From Sphingobacteriia bacterium (lineage in GTDB: Bacteria; Bacteroidota; Bacteroidia; Chitinophagales; Chitinophagaceae), in NCBI GenBank assembly GCA_015999745.1, contig JAECQP010000004.1, forward strand, positions 35,136 to 99,135: a DNA stretch of 64,000 nt, written 5' to 3'. This document shows positions 10,101-18,260 of the stretch, in pieces (the stretch's first letter is position 1; each line of letters opens with the position of its first letter). A model generated the notes under the pieces. That model was not told the origin of the DNA, did not search any database, and saw only the letters and a program-made list of their open reading frames with translations. Position numbers and translations under genes: made by a program.

Positions 10101-10536
10101 CACGGGCAATGCCCTCTCTTACCTGCCTGCGCAGGTTAGCATGGTTTCCGTCAAAATAAACCACCAGTTTATTGTTGACCAGCTTGGTAGTGCCCCCCGG
10201 GTTTTGCAGTTCAATCCCTAATCCGATATTGGTACTTTTATAATCGTTGTAGTTATTGTACACCACAATATTGGCTCTGCGCTGCAGCGAATATTCAATA
10301 AAGTTTTCAATGGAGCGAAGTTCCTCTTCAGCTACCTGCGAAACGAACTTTCCCAGCTCCACCCCACCCTGGGAAATATAGGTGTTATAATTGGGGGACT
10401 GGTAAAATTTCCAGTCAAATTTCTTATGCTGAACGCGGTTTCTTCCAAACTCTACAGAATTCACCTGAGCGTTTCCCAGAAAGGGCAAAAGAAAAATGAC
10501 AAAAAAGAGTGCTTTGCTGATTCTATTCAATTGCAT
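7162..10536 (-). CDS. Large envelope protein: degenerate peptidase-like region, beta-propeller, C-terminal outer-membrane barrel
   Basis: A protein of 1124 residues with a signal peptide (MQLNRISKALFFVIFLLPFLGNAQ). Residues about 30-260 resemble gluzincin (peptidase MA-like) domains seen with TolB-type proteins, but the zinc motif position reads REGIARVLTDN, without the HExxH histidines, and the downstream glutamate motif reads LPKWMVDGYVAYA. Residues about 320-640 contain PD40/TolB-like propeller repeats (LAWDGKGSRLLVIYW, IIFASNRPGP). Residues about 760-1124 look like a surface antigen/BamA-type barrel ending in the aromatic tail FALGFDF. A role in the outer membrane is inferred; the function is unknown. 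The start at 10536 gives the shortest proper signal peptide; the open frame runs ten codons further. Confidence 0.82.
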   Translation of the reverse strand: MQLNRISKALFFVIFLLPFLGNAQVNSVEFGRNRVQHKKFDWKFYQSPNYNTYISQGGVELGKFVSQVAEEELRSIENFIEYSLQRRANIVVYNNYNDYKSTNIGLGIELQNPGGTTKLVNNKLVVYFDGNHANLRRQVREGIARVLTDNLLFGDDIGEFASNQALLDLPKWMVDGYVAYAAEAWSAEKDDLLKSAILSGRYNSFYQLAFEKPELAGHAFWNYIGEKYRKENITYLLYLSRIYKNINSACLRICKRKFKDVLNDFMQFQQERYIKDIRQRRNQVKGQLSVTEEITKKDYFRFQANPNPKSNTYASLEFNKGLYSVKLIENFYDTKVLLKTGVRTNMADVNPSYPILAWDGKGSRLLVIYWEMGKTKMFVYDLVARYKRYKQTIEGFDQILDASFMLDANTLVMSAVKNGHTDIYTYKIEEQKATQITNDVYDDLTPTMVSFPNRVGIIFASNRPGPVAPNQDTVLPGRYRYNIFMADILNDSKEKQITQLTNVKFGNARYPMQYNTNHFTFVSDENGIANRWAGFFATQRNGLDTLYYIGDEILRNPAPNEFDSTLMAWQKQEPDSVSYFQVYKDSTYTFPITNYQSSLLETRIAGNNGQVSEVRREGDFKFLYKLKVDEAALNKRNVNPKPTEYARKAMEDKKVSEGKAIVYTQKPLAADTVKKAKDFFQNEFADEKSDTAYALPKIPLTTAQKQSSLSKSRLFDYRKKFNADYVLSGFSNNVLINKYQPYGGGNGPIQLNNGNDFNFTFRVGVTELFEDIKFVAGLRFGTNLSDKDILFSFHNLRKRIDWGVTYYRSNVTNFYGSQFNNMLITNLYQVNAKYAINEVKSFRATVGLRTDRGILRPYDNASGLPNPNALAYPDTLSKFLLSRFEYVHDNTLNPTQNIWNGLRYKVFMDVNLPLTDDKLYKGKPTLNFGFDARYYHKIYRNFIWAGRAAADFSWGSQKLIYYLGGVDGWIGPKFNGANTPAADQTYAFQTLAVNMRGYRQNIANGNNAFVINSEFRLPVFSTFIDKPINNAFIRNFQLVQFIDLGTAWNGKYNGIKRPGDIYTDPNSSVVVRVDAGGLGPFAGGYGFGARSTVLGYFLKFDAGWPMKGIFRGKPVYYFALGFDF

Positions 10537-10596
10537 ATCCGAACTTTGGCATTTAAAATTAGTCATTTACAGTTAAAAGCTGGTAAAATTAGGTTT

Positions 10597-11235
10597 ATGT
10601 TAAAGGTTAAGGTTTTCATATTTAATCCCGTTCAGGAGAATACCTATGTTTTATACAATGAAGAAGGAAAAGCGCTGATCATCGACCCCGGATGTTACTC
10701 CAAACAAGAACAGGATACCCTTGCCGGGTTTATCAGCAAAGAGTCACTGGTTCCGGTTCAGTTACTGAATACCCATTGCCACCTCGACCATGTTTTCGGC
10801 AACAAATGGGTGTATGATACCTATCAAACCCCGCTCCACATTCATCCGCAGGAAGAAGCCATGTTGCAACTGGCGCCTGTTTCGGGCGAAAAATGGGGAC
10901 TCCCGTTTACCAATTATACCGGCCCGCTTTACTATCTACAGGAAGGAGATACCATTCAAATAGGAAATGATGCCCTTCAGGTCATTTTTACGCCGGGGCA
11001 TTCTCCTGCCAGCATCTGCTTTTACTGTGAGGCTCAACAGTTTATCATTGGAGGAGATGTATTATTCAGGGAAGGTATTGGCAGGTCTGACCTTCCCGGT
11101 GGCAATCATGAGACCTTACTGAACAGCATCAGGAACGGGCTCTTTGTACTTCCCGACGCAGTAAAGGTTTATCCCGGACACGGAATTGCCACCACGATCG
11201 GGTACGAAAAGGCCCACAATCCGTTTTTACAGTAA
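10597..11235 (+). CDS. MBL-fold metallo-hydrolase (glyoxalase II-like)
   Basis: A 212-residue metallo-beta-lactamase fold hydrolase, probably cytoplasmic. The metal-binding motif THCHLDH (HxHxDH) is at about residues 65-71, with further ligands in TPGHSPAS, GGDVLFREGIGR and VYPGHG. This short form is widespread and usually annotated as hydroxyacylglutathione hydrolase-like, but the substrate is not established. The frame stays open far upstream across the start of the divergent barrel gene; the domain begins at MLKVKVFIFNPVQENTY, so 10597 is the start. Confidence 0.88.
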   Translation: MLKVKVFIFNPVQENTYVLYNEEGKALIIDPGCYSKQEQDTLAGFISKESLVPVQLLNTHCHLDHVFGNKWVYDTYQTPLHIHPQEEAMLQLAPVSGEKWGLPFTNYTGPLYYLQEGDTIQIGNDALQVIFTPGHSPASICFYCEAQQFIIGGDVLFREGIGRSDLPGGNHETLLNSIRNGLFVLPDAVKVYPGHGIATTIGYEKAHNPFLQ

Positions 11236-11249
11236 GAGGGCCAATATCA

Positions 11250-13418
11250 GTTCTGCGTATTATAGGCGGTGTTATAGGCGGTGATGAAAATGGCGCCCAG
11301 GTTTTTGTAAGGCGGCATATAATCATCGAACTTCTCCTTAGACGATCCGTTAAACCGGATTGCCAGGCTGTTCCATAATGAAGGCCAGTTGAGGTTATTG
11401 CCGGTCCTCAGTTTTTCACTGATCACATCAATCAGTCCCTGGTTAATAATACCGGTGCCTACCTGTTTGGAAGAAATGATATGGGCTCCAGGACAGATTT
11501 CCAGGATCTCATTCAGCTTCTGGTAACCGCCGCAGCTTCCCAGCAACACCAGTTTGGCCGAGCCCGGCAGTTTATGAATGGTTTGATTTACATAATAACT
11601 GTGTCCGCGGTGTATGGCAATTGCCGGATAAATTTTATTGTATTCCAGGTATTCAATCAGGCTGTCCTGGGCTTTATCGTCCAGTTCCCGGGTTTCATCG
11701 AGCGGCAGGTTGGCGTAAATAGTAACAGGCGCTCCTTTGGTAGAGTTTACTTCTACCCAGTAAGGTTTTTTCACAATTTTCCAGTTGGCATTGCGAAATT
11801 TATTCAGGAAAGCATTGAATACCACCATGCCGTCTTTATCCCCATAAAAAAACTGTTGCATCACTACCCTGCCGTTATTGTTTTCGCGCAGGAGTTTTAG
11901 CGGAAGCTCATACACCGGCATGATTCCGAGTTTTTCAGAAAGATCTACCTTACTACTGGAATCGAGCGACATAAACATGGTATTCAACAGGCTGTAAATG
12001 ACAATGCCCCTTTTAGATTTGATATCAATGCAACGGCTTAACTCATGACCAACATGCAGCAGGATCAGTTTACGGAGTGCCGGGTCATAAATACTTGCAT
12101 AGGAATCAGCCACATCTACAGCATCTTCCAATGAAGTGGTTTTATCCAGTCCGTCAACAAAACCCACAATCAGTTTCTCTGCATCTTTCTTATCCATCCT
12201 GTTCAGAAAATCATCGAGCATATTGTACGCAGCGGCAATTTTTACGAACTTCTTGTAGTAGTCGTGTTTTACCAGCATCAGCAGCGAATCCGATCGGGGA
12301 ATGACCATCCGCGAAAAGATCCGCGGATATACCCCGCTTACAAAACTGGATGTGTACATTTCCTGTTCTCCCAATACCGTTAAATAATACAATTCTTCGG
12401 GAGTAAGGCCTTCCAGTCTTTTAAAGCGGATCTTTTCATTCTGCGTATTGTGCAATGCATTGATCTCATTAATAAACCCTTCAATGGCTTTGGACTTTAG
12501 TTTAGCCGTTAAGGTTTTAACCGCCATCGGGGTGTCGCCCTGCTGCAGTCGGGCGGCATATTGTATGCGTGTTTTAACCAGCAGTTTAAAATAGCCGATG
12601 GAAGAATCATTCATTACAAAGGGTGTAATGGAATCCATACTCACCACTCCTCTGTAGATGTTGTCGATGAAAGGAAAATACATTCTGCCGGTAGACGTAA
12701 GCGCCAGTCTTGAAACCAGCTTTACCAACGGATGATTCACCGCCTGTATTTTTTTCCCAAGCGCATCTGAAGCCGCTGCATAGGTATACAGTTCCTCCGG
12801 ATCTCTTAACGCCGCAATGGTAATCAGGGAATCTGCATAACGGTTAATCGGATTACGGGCCAGCACGGTTAATATTCTGCCTGGTTCCCGCTGGCATTGT
12901 TTCAAAATCAGTAAATCCTTCGAAGCAGGAATTCCAATATTGCTGCCGAGTGCAAAATTATCAACCAGCAGTTGTCCTACTTCCAGTTCGTTTTGCCGTA
13001 CCACCGGTTCGATGGAAAAACGATCCCATTCCAGCCTGGCTGCTTCTTCGTAGGCTCTGATCAGCTGTGGGTAATGGCTGGCCCTGATGGTCCCGGACTG
13101 ATACGCTGTAATAAAACCGCTTAAAACCTCGTTCACGCCCCTCAGCCACTTGTACTTGGCATTATTATCGAGCGATTCCTTCTTCTCAATGGTTGCCTGC
13201 ATACCCGAAATCACCAGGCGGGCTTCCACCATATCTTTTTGGGAAAGCTTATCGGGGGTCAGGTGAAGCTGATCAATCTGACCAAGAGAGCGCAGGATGT
13301 ACTCATGATGCAACTGGCGCATAGCGGGAACAGGGGGGATTTCCGGCCCGGTTTGCCCGAAGGAAACTAAGGAAGCCAATAGCAACAGTACAACAAAATA
13401 ATGTTTGATTCTCAGCAT
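11250..13418 (-). CDS. Secreted protein of unknown function with possible clan CD (caspase/gingipain-like) C-terminal domain
   Basis: About 723 residues with a signal peptide (MLRIKHYFVVLLLLASLVSFGQ). I do not recognise the family. The first 500 residues look mostly alpha-helical, without clear motifs. The last 120 residues hold a His block (AIHRGHSYY, His603/His606) and, 23-26 residues on, a hydrophobic strand ending in a cysteine (LVLLGSCGGY, Cys629), then PGAHIISSKQVGTG. This order (His-Gly, hydrophobic strand, Cys) is that of caspase, CHAT and C25 gingipain-type peptidases, though the His-Cys spacing is short. Activity is inference only. The start at 13418 sits just below a good promoter; the ATG at 13454 would lie inside that promoter. 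The stop codon is within 11247-11249. Confidence 0.75.
11260..11283 (-). repeat. In-frame tandem 12-bp duplication
   Basis: TTATAGGCGGTG occurs twice back to back (11260-11271 and 11272-11283) inside the 3' end of the gene. It gives the doubled AYNTAYNT just before the C-terminus. Confidence 0.9.
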
Positions 13419-13426
13419 ATTCAGGG

Positions 13427-13454
13427 CAAAAATAGGTTCAATTTCCGTTAACAA
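13427..13454 (-). promoter_or_regulatory. Promoter with -33 and -7 elements
   Basis: On the minus strand TTG (13454-13452) is followed after exactly 17 bases by TATTTTTG (13434-13427). This fits the Bacteroidota consensus TTG-N17-23-TAnnTTTG. The -7 box ends only 8 bases before the ATG at 13418, which implies a very short leader. Confidence 0.6.
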
Positions 13455-13497
13455 TTAGATAATAAAGGCAAAACCGCTGATTGCCGCAGAATGAAAT

Positions 13498-13505
13498 TAA
13501 CTTTG
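13498..13505 (+). promoter_or_regulatory. -7 promoter element of the response regulator gene
   Basis: TAACTTTG, exact TAnnTTTG match, 18 bases upstream of the ATG at 13524. It decides the start against the longer open frame from 13491. Confidence 0.6.
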
Positions 13506-13523
13506 TGTAAACATTGGGTTATC

Positions 13524-14210
13524 ATGGAAGGAAAGGCAAAACAAATCCTGATTGCGGACGATGAACCGGATATTCTGGAAATCATCAGTTTTAATCTGGA
13601 AAAGGAAGGGTACACTGTTCATACAGCCAATAATGGCAATGAGGCGATCGAAAAAGCCAAACAACTCAATCCCGACCTCATTATTCTGGATATCATGATG
13701 CCCGGCAAAACGGGAGTGGAAGTTTGCCAGATTCTGCGCTCCCAGCCTGCCTTTAAAGACACACTGATCATTTTCCTTACGGCCCTTAGCGATGACGCTT
13801 CACAAATCAAAGGCCTTGAAACAGGCGCCGATGACTATGTAAACAAGCCTATCAGCCCTAAAGTACTGATCAGCCGGGTAAATGCCCTGTTCAGGAGAGC
13901 AGGTAACGGAAACAATGAATCCGGCAAGAATATTACTGTTGGAAATATCACCATCGATCCTGTAAAATTTTTGGTCATCATCGATGGAAAGGAAATAGTA
14001 CTGGCCAAAAAAGAATTTGAATTGATTTACTTACTGGCATCCCGCCCGGGAAGGGTGTTCCTCCGGAATGAGATCCTTTCGCAGGTATGGGGGAACGATG
14101 TGATTGTAGGCGATCGTACCATCGACGTTCATATCCGGAAAGTGCGGCAAAAACTGGGAATCGATTGTATTACTACTGTAAAAGGCGTGGGCTACAAGTT
14201 TGATGTATAG
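13524..14210 (+). CDS. OmpR/PhoB-family response regulator
   Basis: A 228-residue cytoplasmic transcription factor. The receiver domain (about 5-122) has the acidic pair Asp12/Asp13, the phospho-acceptor Asp56 in LIILDIMMPG and the lysine in NKPISPK near 106. A winged-helix DNA-binding domain (about 135-228) follows, with the typical GDRTIDVHIRKVRQKLG recognition region and VKGVGYKFDV end. It is followed after 42 bases by a sensor kinase and then by phosphate transport genes, so a PhoB-like role is likely but inferred from context. The start was chosen from the -7 box; the upstream codons overlap it. Confidence 0.9.
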   Translation: MEGKAKQILIADDEPDILEIISFNLEKEGYTVHTANNGNEAIEKAKQLNPDLIILDIMMPGKTGVEVCQILRSQPAFKDTLIIFLTALSDDASQIKGLETGADDYVNKPISPKVLISRVNALFRRAGNGNNESGKNITVGNITIDPVKFLVIIDGKEIVLAKKEFELIYLLASRPGRVFLRNEILSQVWGNDVIVGDRTIDVHIRKVRQKLGIDCITTVKGVGYKFDV

Positions 14211-14252
14211 CGGCCCGTATTGTATGCGCCCGATCCCTTAACTTAGCCCGGC

Positions 14253-15320
14253 ATGTTCAAGACCAAAAATCTTTCCCCCCAGCAGCTTTCCGCATTTACG
14301 GCGCTAAGCCTTTCGCTGCCCATTGCTGCAGGTATCTATTTTTTACGTCCTGACTGGCTGATTGCAGTAATATCCCTGATTGCCACATTTATTGGCAGTT
14401 ATTTCCTGATCCGCTTTGTGCTGGAATCTTTTATCTACAGAAAGATCAAGCTGATCTACAAATTCATTTACCAGACCAAGGCTTCCAAGAGAGAAGAAAC
14501 CTACTATAAATACATCCTGCCGCAGAAAGGCATTGACGAAGTAAGGGAAGACGTGGAGAAATGGGCCGAACAGCGAAGCGCTGAAATTGAAGTACTCAAA
14601 ACCAACGAAGCGTACAGGCGGGAATTTCTGCAAAATCTTGCACACGAATTCAAGACACCCATATTTGCTATACAGGGTTATATAGACACATTGCTGGGTG
14701 GCGCTGCAGACAATCCGGATGTACGGAAAAAATTCCTGGAAAACGCCGCCAGGAACGTAGACCGGATGGTAGCGCTGGTAGAAGATCTGGATGAGATCTC
14801 CAGGCTGGAAAGCGGTGAACAGCCCTTGTACAAGGAGAATTTTGTGATCCAGGACCTGATCAGGGAGGTATTTGAGACCCTTTCAATTAAAATAGTAGCG
14901 CGCAATGCAAAATGCAGTATTAAAAAGGGCTGTGAATCCCCCATTGTGGTTTTTGCCGACAAGGAAAAAATCCGCCAGGTGATCAATAACCTGGTGGTAA
15001 ACGCCCTTAAATATGGCAAAATTGAGGGGAATGTAGTGGCAAGCGTCTATGAAACCGACGGGAAACATGTGCTGGTTGAGTTCAGCGACGATGGAATCGG
15101 TATTGCCGAGGAGCATCTTTCCAGGGTTTTTGAGCGCTTTTACCGGACCGACAGGGGCAGAAGCCGGGATGTCGGGGGAACCGGACTGGGCTTATCCATC
15201 TGCAAGCATATTATCGAGGCCCATGGCCAAACCATCCATATCCGCAGTAAGCTGGACGTTGGAACCACCGTTGGGTTTACACTGGAAAGCAAGAAGAGCG
15301 AGTTTGGCAGGGGAAACTAA
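14253..15320 (+). CDS. Sensor histidine kinase, PhoR-like
   Basis: A 355-residue membrane kinase and likely partner of the preceding regulator. Two hydrophobic segments lie at about residues 13-31 and 35-57 with almost no periplasmic loop. As in PhoR there is therefore no external sensor domain. The phosphorylated histidine is His131 in NLAHEFKTPI. The catalytic domain shows NLVVNALKYG (N box), DDGIGI (G1), FERFYR (F box) and GGTGLGLSI (G2). The lack of an external domain suggests that it reads an intracellular or transporter-coupled signal. A -7-like box (TAACTTAG, 14239-14246) precedes the ATG, so it may have its own promoter in addition to readthrough. Confidence 0.9.
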   Translation: MFKTKNLSPQQLSAFTALSLSLPIAAGIYFLRPDWLIAVISLIATFIGSYFLIRFVLESFIYRKIKLIYKFIYQTKASKREETYYKYILPQKGIDEVREDVEKWAEQRSAEIEVLKTNEAYRREFLQNLAHEFKTPIFAIQGYIDTLLGGAADNPDVRKKFLENAARNVDRMVALVEDLDEISRLESGEQPLYKENFVIQDLIREVFETLSIKIVARNAKCSIKKGCESPIVVFADKEKIRQVINNLVVNALKYGKIEGNVVASVYETDGKHVLVEFSDDGIGIAEEHLSRVFERFYRTDRGRSRDVGGTGLGLSICKHIIEAHGQTIHIRSKLDVGTTVGFTLESKKSEFGRGN

Positions 15321-15332
15321 CTTATAGTGTTT

Positions 15333-15350
15333 TTATATAATATTATATAA
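15333..15350. promoter_or_regulatory. Perfect 18-bp AT palindrome, possible operator
   Basis: An 18-base perfect inverted repeat made only of A and T (core TATATAATATTATATA) lies between the kinase gene and the DUF47/Pit genes, 43 bases upstream of the -7 box at 15394. It could be a binding site for a dimeric regulator or simply an AT-rich upstream element. Confidence 0.4.
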
Positions 15351-15393
15351 TTATTAATTATCCATTAACAAAGCAGCTTGGCTAAGGCTATGC

Positions 15394-15401
15394 TACTTTT
15401 G
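15394..15401 (+). promoter_or_regulatory. -7 promoter element of the DUF47-pit operon
   Basis: TACTTTTG, exact TAnnTTTG match, 14 bases before the ATG at 15416. Confidence 0.6.
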
Positions 15402-15415
15402 CAAAAATCAATAAT

Positions 15416-16063
15416 ATGGGTGCCAACACGTTCGGCCGGTTCTTCATGCCAAAAAACACAGTATTTTACGAACTGTTTGAAGATGTTGCTGAGAAAGCGC
15501 ATGAAATGGGAATCAAGTTAAAGGAGATGGTCAGTGAGCCCGACCAAAATAAAAGGGCCGCTATCCGTGCGCAGATCGAAGATCTGGAACACAAGAACGA
15601 CGATAACACCCACCGCATATTCACCGAACTCGGAAGAAACTTCATTACCCCATTTGACCGGGAGGATATTCACTACCTGGCAACCGCACTCGATGATATC
15701 GCCGATTATATTTTCGCTACCGCTAAGAAACTCAATTTCTACAACGTAAATCCCAATGATACCGGTATCCAGAAAATGGCCGATCTGATCCTTCAGGGCA
15801 CCGTAGAAATTAAGAAGGCGGTAATGGGATTGAGGGATATGAAAAATCTCCGTGAGATGACCGAAGCCATGGTAAAGGTAAACAGTATCGAAAACCAGGC
15901 AGACGACGTATTTGATATGAGCATTGAAATGCTGTTTCAGCAAGAGAACGACTTTAAAGAAGTGATCAAGAAAAGAGAAATTTATCAGGTCATGGAAATC
16001 TGTACCGATAAATGTGAGGACGCAGCCAATGTGATCGAATCAATTATCATCAAATACGCCTAA
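15416..16063 (+). CDS. DUF47 / PhoU-like phosphate transport accessory protein
   Basis: A 215-residue, all-helical cytoplasmic protein of the DUF47 (PhoU_div) family, which accompanies Pit transporters and is thought to regulate them. Charged helices with conserved acidic clusters are visible (EDLEHKNDDNTHRIFTEL, FDREDIHYLATALDDIADYI, ENQADDVFDMSIEMLF, EICTDKCEDAANVIESI); such clusters bind metal in PhoU proteins. It lies 49 bases ahead of the Pit permease, almost certainly in one transcript. The pairing with a PhoB/PhoR-like system upstream supports a role in phosphate uptake control. Confidence 0.9.
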   Translation: MGANTFGRFFMPKNTVFYELFEDVAEKAHEMGIKLKEMVSEPDQNKRAAIRAQIEDLEHKNDDNTHRIFTELGRNFITPFDREDIHYLATALDDIADYIFATAKKLNFYNVNPNDTGIQKMADLILQGTVEIKKAVMGLRDMKNLREMTEAMVKVNSIENQADDVFDMSIEMLFQQENDFKEVIKKREIYQVMEICTDKCEDAANVIESIIIKYA

Positions 16064-16112
16064 CACGTAGTCAGTTCTACTGATTATGGTTTGCTAATCA
16101 TCAACTCTTTCT

Positions 16113-17156
16113 ATGTTCACCATACTGGTCTTAATCATAGTACTTGCATTCATTTTCGATTATATCAATGGATTTCATGATGCAGCCAACTCCATTGCAA
16201 CCATTGTATCCACCAAGGTATTAACCCCGTTCCAGGCCGTAATATGGGCAGCGTTCTTTAATTTTGCCGCTTTCTTCATTTCCAAATATGTTTTCCAGGA
16301 ATTCGGGATCGGTAACACGGTGGCCAAGTGGGTGCATTCGGAATTCATTACGCTGGAAGTGGTATTGGCGGGTATTATTGCAGCGATAGTGTGGAACCTG
16401 ATCACCTGGTGGTTTGGTATACCTTCCAGTTCCTCCCACACACTGATGGGCGGATTCATCGGCGCCGCACTGGCGAATGCCGGGGCACTGAGTGAAAACG
16501 GAGTAAATGTGATCAATTACGCCAAGGTGGTACCAACGGCTTTATTCATCTTTATGGCTCCCCTGATCGGGATGTTGATTGCTTTCGTTATTACCATCAT
16601 TATCGTACACCTGTGTAAAAGATCCAATCCGTATAAAGCCGAAAGCTGGTTCAAAAAATTACAGTTGGCTTCTTCCGCCGCATTCAGCCTGGGTCATGGA
16701 GGCAACGATGCCCAGAAAGTAATGGGTATCATTGGCGCTGCCATCATTTTCTACGAAAAAGCAACTTCGGGCAGGGAAATGGATTTTAACCAGTTTGTTT
16801 CAGAATATCCCTGGGTTCCTTTATGCAGTTTCGTATGTATTGGATTCGGTACCATGAGTGGTGGATGGAAGATTGTAAAAACCATGGGTACCAAGATCAC
16901 CAAAGTAACTCCGCTCGAAGGAGTTGCTGCAGAAACTGCCGGAGCCATTACCCTGTTCCTGACAGAACATTTTAAAATACCTGTATCCACAACACATACT
17001 ATTACCGGCGCTATCATTGGTGTCGGCGCTACCAAAAGACTGAGTGCGGTGAGGTGGGGTGTAACAGTCAGCCTGCTCTGGGCCTGGATCCTGACCATAC
17101 CTATTTCAGCGCTGATCGCCGCTGTTTGTTTCTACATTATCAAACTGTTTGTATAA
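16113..17156 (+). CDS. Inorganic phosphate transporter, Pit family
   Basis: A 347-residue inner-membrane permease for (metal-)phosphate symport. The two PiT signatures are present: GFHDAANSIATIVST near residue 20 and GHGGNDAQKVMGI near 196, plus the duplicated helix pattern around SSSHTLMGGFIG and STTHTITGAIIG. The protein has about ten hydrophobic segments and the size is normal for bacterial Pit. It is the last gene of the DUF47-pit operon. Control by the upstream two-component system is plausible but not shown. Confidence 0.93.
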   Translation: MFTILVLIIVLAFIFDYINGFHDAANSIATIVSTKVLTPFQAVIWAAFFNFAAFFISKYVFQEFGIGNTVAKWVHSEFITLEVVLAGIIAAIVWNLITWWFGIPSSSSHTLMGGFIGAALANAGALSENGVNVINYAKVVPTALFIFMAPLIGMLIAFVITIIIVHLCKRSNPYKAESWFKKLQLASSAAFSLGHGGNDAQKVMGIIGAAIIFYEKATSGREMDFNQFVSEYPWVPLCSFVCIGFGTMSGGWKIVKTMGTKITKVTPLEGVAAETAGAITLFLTEHFKIPVSTTHTITGAIIGVGATKRLSAVRWGVTVSLLWAWILTIPISALIAAVCFYIIKLFV

Positions 17157-17219
17157 TTGTTGCAGGCATTCGGATAGTTCTCAGTTTATAGTTTTAAATT
17201 GCAGAATATTCTAATTAGT

Positions 17220-18260
17220 ATGTCTAAGATTCTTGTTACAGGCGGAACCGGCTTTATTGGTTCTCACACCATTATAGATTTAATAGAAAATGGTTTTGAA
17301 GTAATTTCCATTGATGATTTTTCAAGATCAACTTCCATTGCATTGTCCGGAATTGAAAAGATCACCGGTAAGAAAATCAAAAACTATTCGGTAGACCTGA
17401 AGAATTTTGAGGAAACGCAGGCGGTGTTCATGGAACATACCGATATAGACGGCATCATTCATTTTGCAGCCTATAAGGCCGTTGGAGAATCTGTAGAGGA
17501 ACCCATCCTGTACTACGAGAATAATATGTTCGGGCTCATCAACCTGCTGAAATGTGTACAGGAATTCGGCGTGCCCAATTTTGTATTTTCTTCTTCCTGC
17601 ACGGTTTATGGCAACCCCGATGTAATTCCGGTAACAGAACAAACTCCGATCAAACCCGCAGAATCGCCCTACGGCGCTACCAAGCAAATGGGCGAAACGG
17701 TTATCAGAGACTTCACCAAAGCAACAGCAACCAATGCAATATTGCTCCGTTACTTCAACCCGGTGGGAGCGCATCCATCCGGGCATATCGGCGAACTGCC
17801 CGTAGGAAGGCCGCAGAACCTGGTACCCGCCATTACCCAAACAGCCATTGGCAAACTACCTAAAATGACGGTACATGGCAACGATTACGATACCAGGGAT
17901 GGAAGCTGTGTGAGAGATTATATTCATGTATCCGACATTGCGCATGCCCATACACTCGCTATACAATACCTGCTGGAAGAGAAAAACGAAACTGCCTGTG
18001 ATGTATTCAACCTGGGTACCGGCAAGGGCGTAACCGTACTGGAAGCGATACAGGCATTTGAAAAAGTAAGCGGCGTACAACTGAATTACGCAATAGGACC
18101 GCGCAGGGCAGGTGATGTGGTAGCCATTTATGCCAACAATGAAGCCGCAGTGAAAAAACTGGGATGGAACATCCTATACGGCATCAATGAAATGATGGAT
18201 ACCGCCTGGAAATGGGAACTCAGGCTGAAAGAGATCAACGAACAGGTCAGGAATAATTAA
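17220..18260 (+). CDS. galE: UDP-glucose 4-epimerase
   Basis: A 346-residue extended SDR enzyme that interconverts UDP-glucose and UDP-galactose, supplying galactose for glycans. The NAD-binding motif GGTGFIGSH is at residues 8-16, the active-site serine region is [10 protein letters not shown], and the catalytic pair is in SPYGATKQ (YxxxK). [12 protein letters not shown] and [12 protein letters not shown] are typical of GalE. I start at the ATG at 17220 rather than the TTG at 17199, because the Rossmann strand begins at SKILVTGG. The gene ends in a TTAA that also forms the stop codon of convergent prfA. Confidence 0.94.
   Translation: MSKILVTGGTGFIGSHTIIDLIENGFEVISIDDFSRSTSIALSGIEKITGKKIKNYSVDLKNFEETQAVFMEHTDIDGIIHFAAYKAVGESVEEPILYYENNMFGLINLLKCVQEFGVPNFVFSSSCTVYGNPDVIPVTEQTPIKPAESPYGATKQMGETVIRDFTKATATNAILLRYFNPVGAHPSGHIGELPVGRPQNLVPAITQTAIGKLPKMTVHGNDYDTRDGSCVRDYIHVSDIAHAHTLAIQYLLEEKNETACDVFNLGTGKGVTVLEAIQAFEKVSGVQLNYAIGPRRAGDVVAIYANNEAAVKKLGWNILYGINEMMDTAWKWELRLKEINEQVRNN

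Noticed and set aside
10426..10596. Upstream extension of the metallo-hydrolase frame
   Set aside because: It is antisense to the signal peptide of the barrel protein; the hydrolase fold starts at 10597.
11260..11283. Repeat considered as part of a CRISPR-like array
   Set aside because: Only two copies without spacers, and they are in frame inside a coding region.
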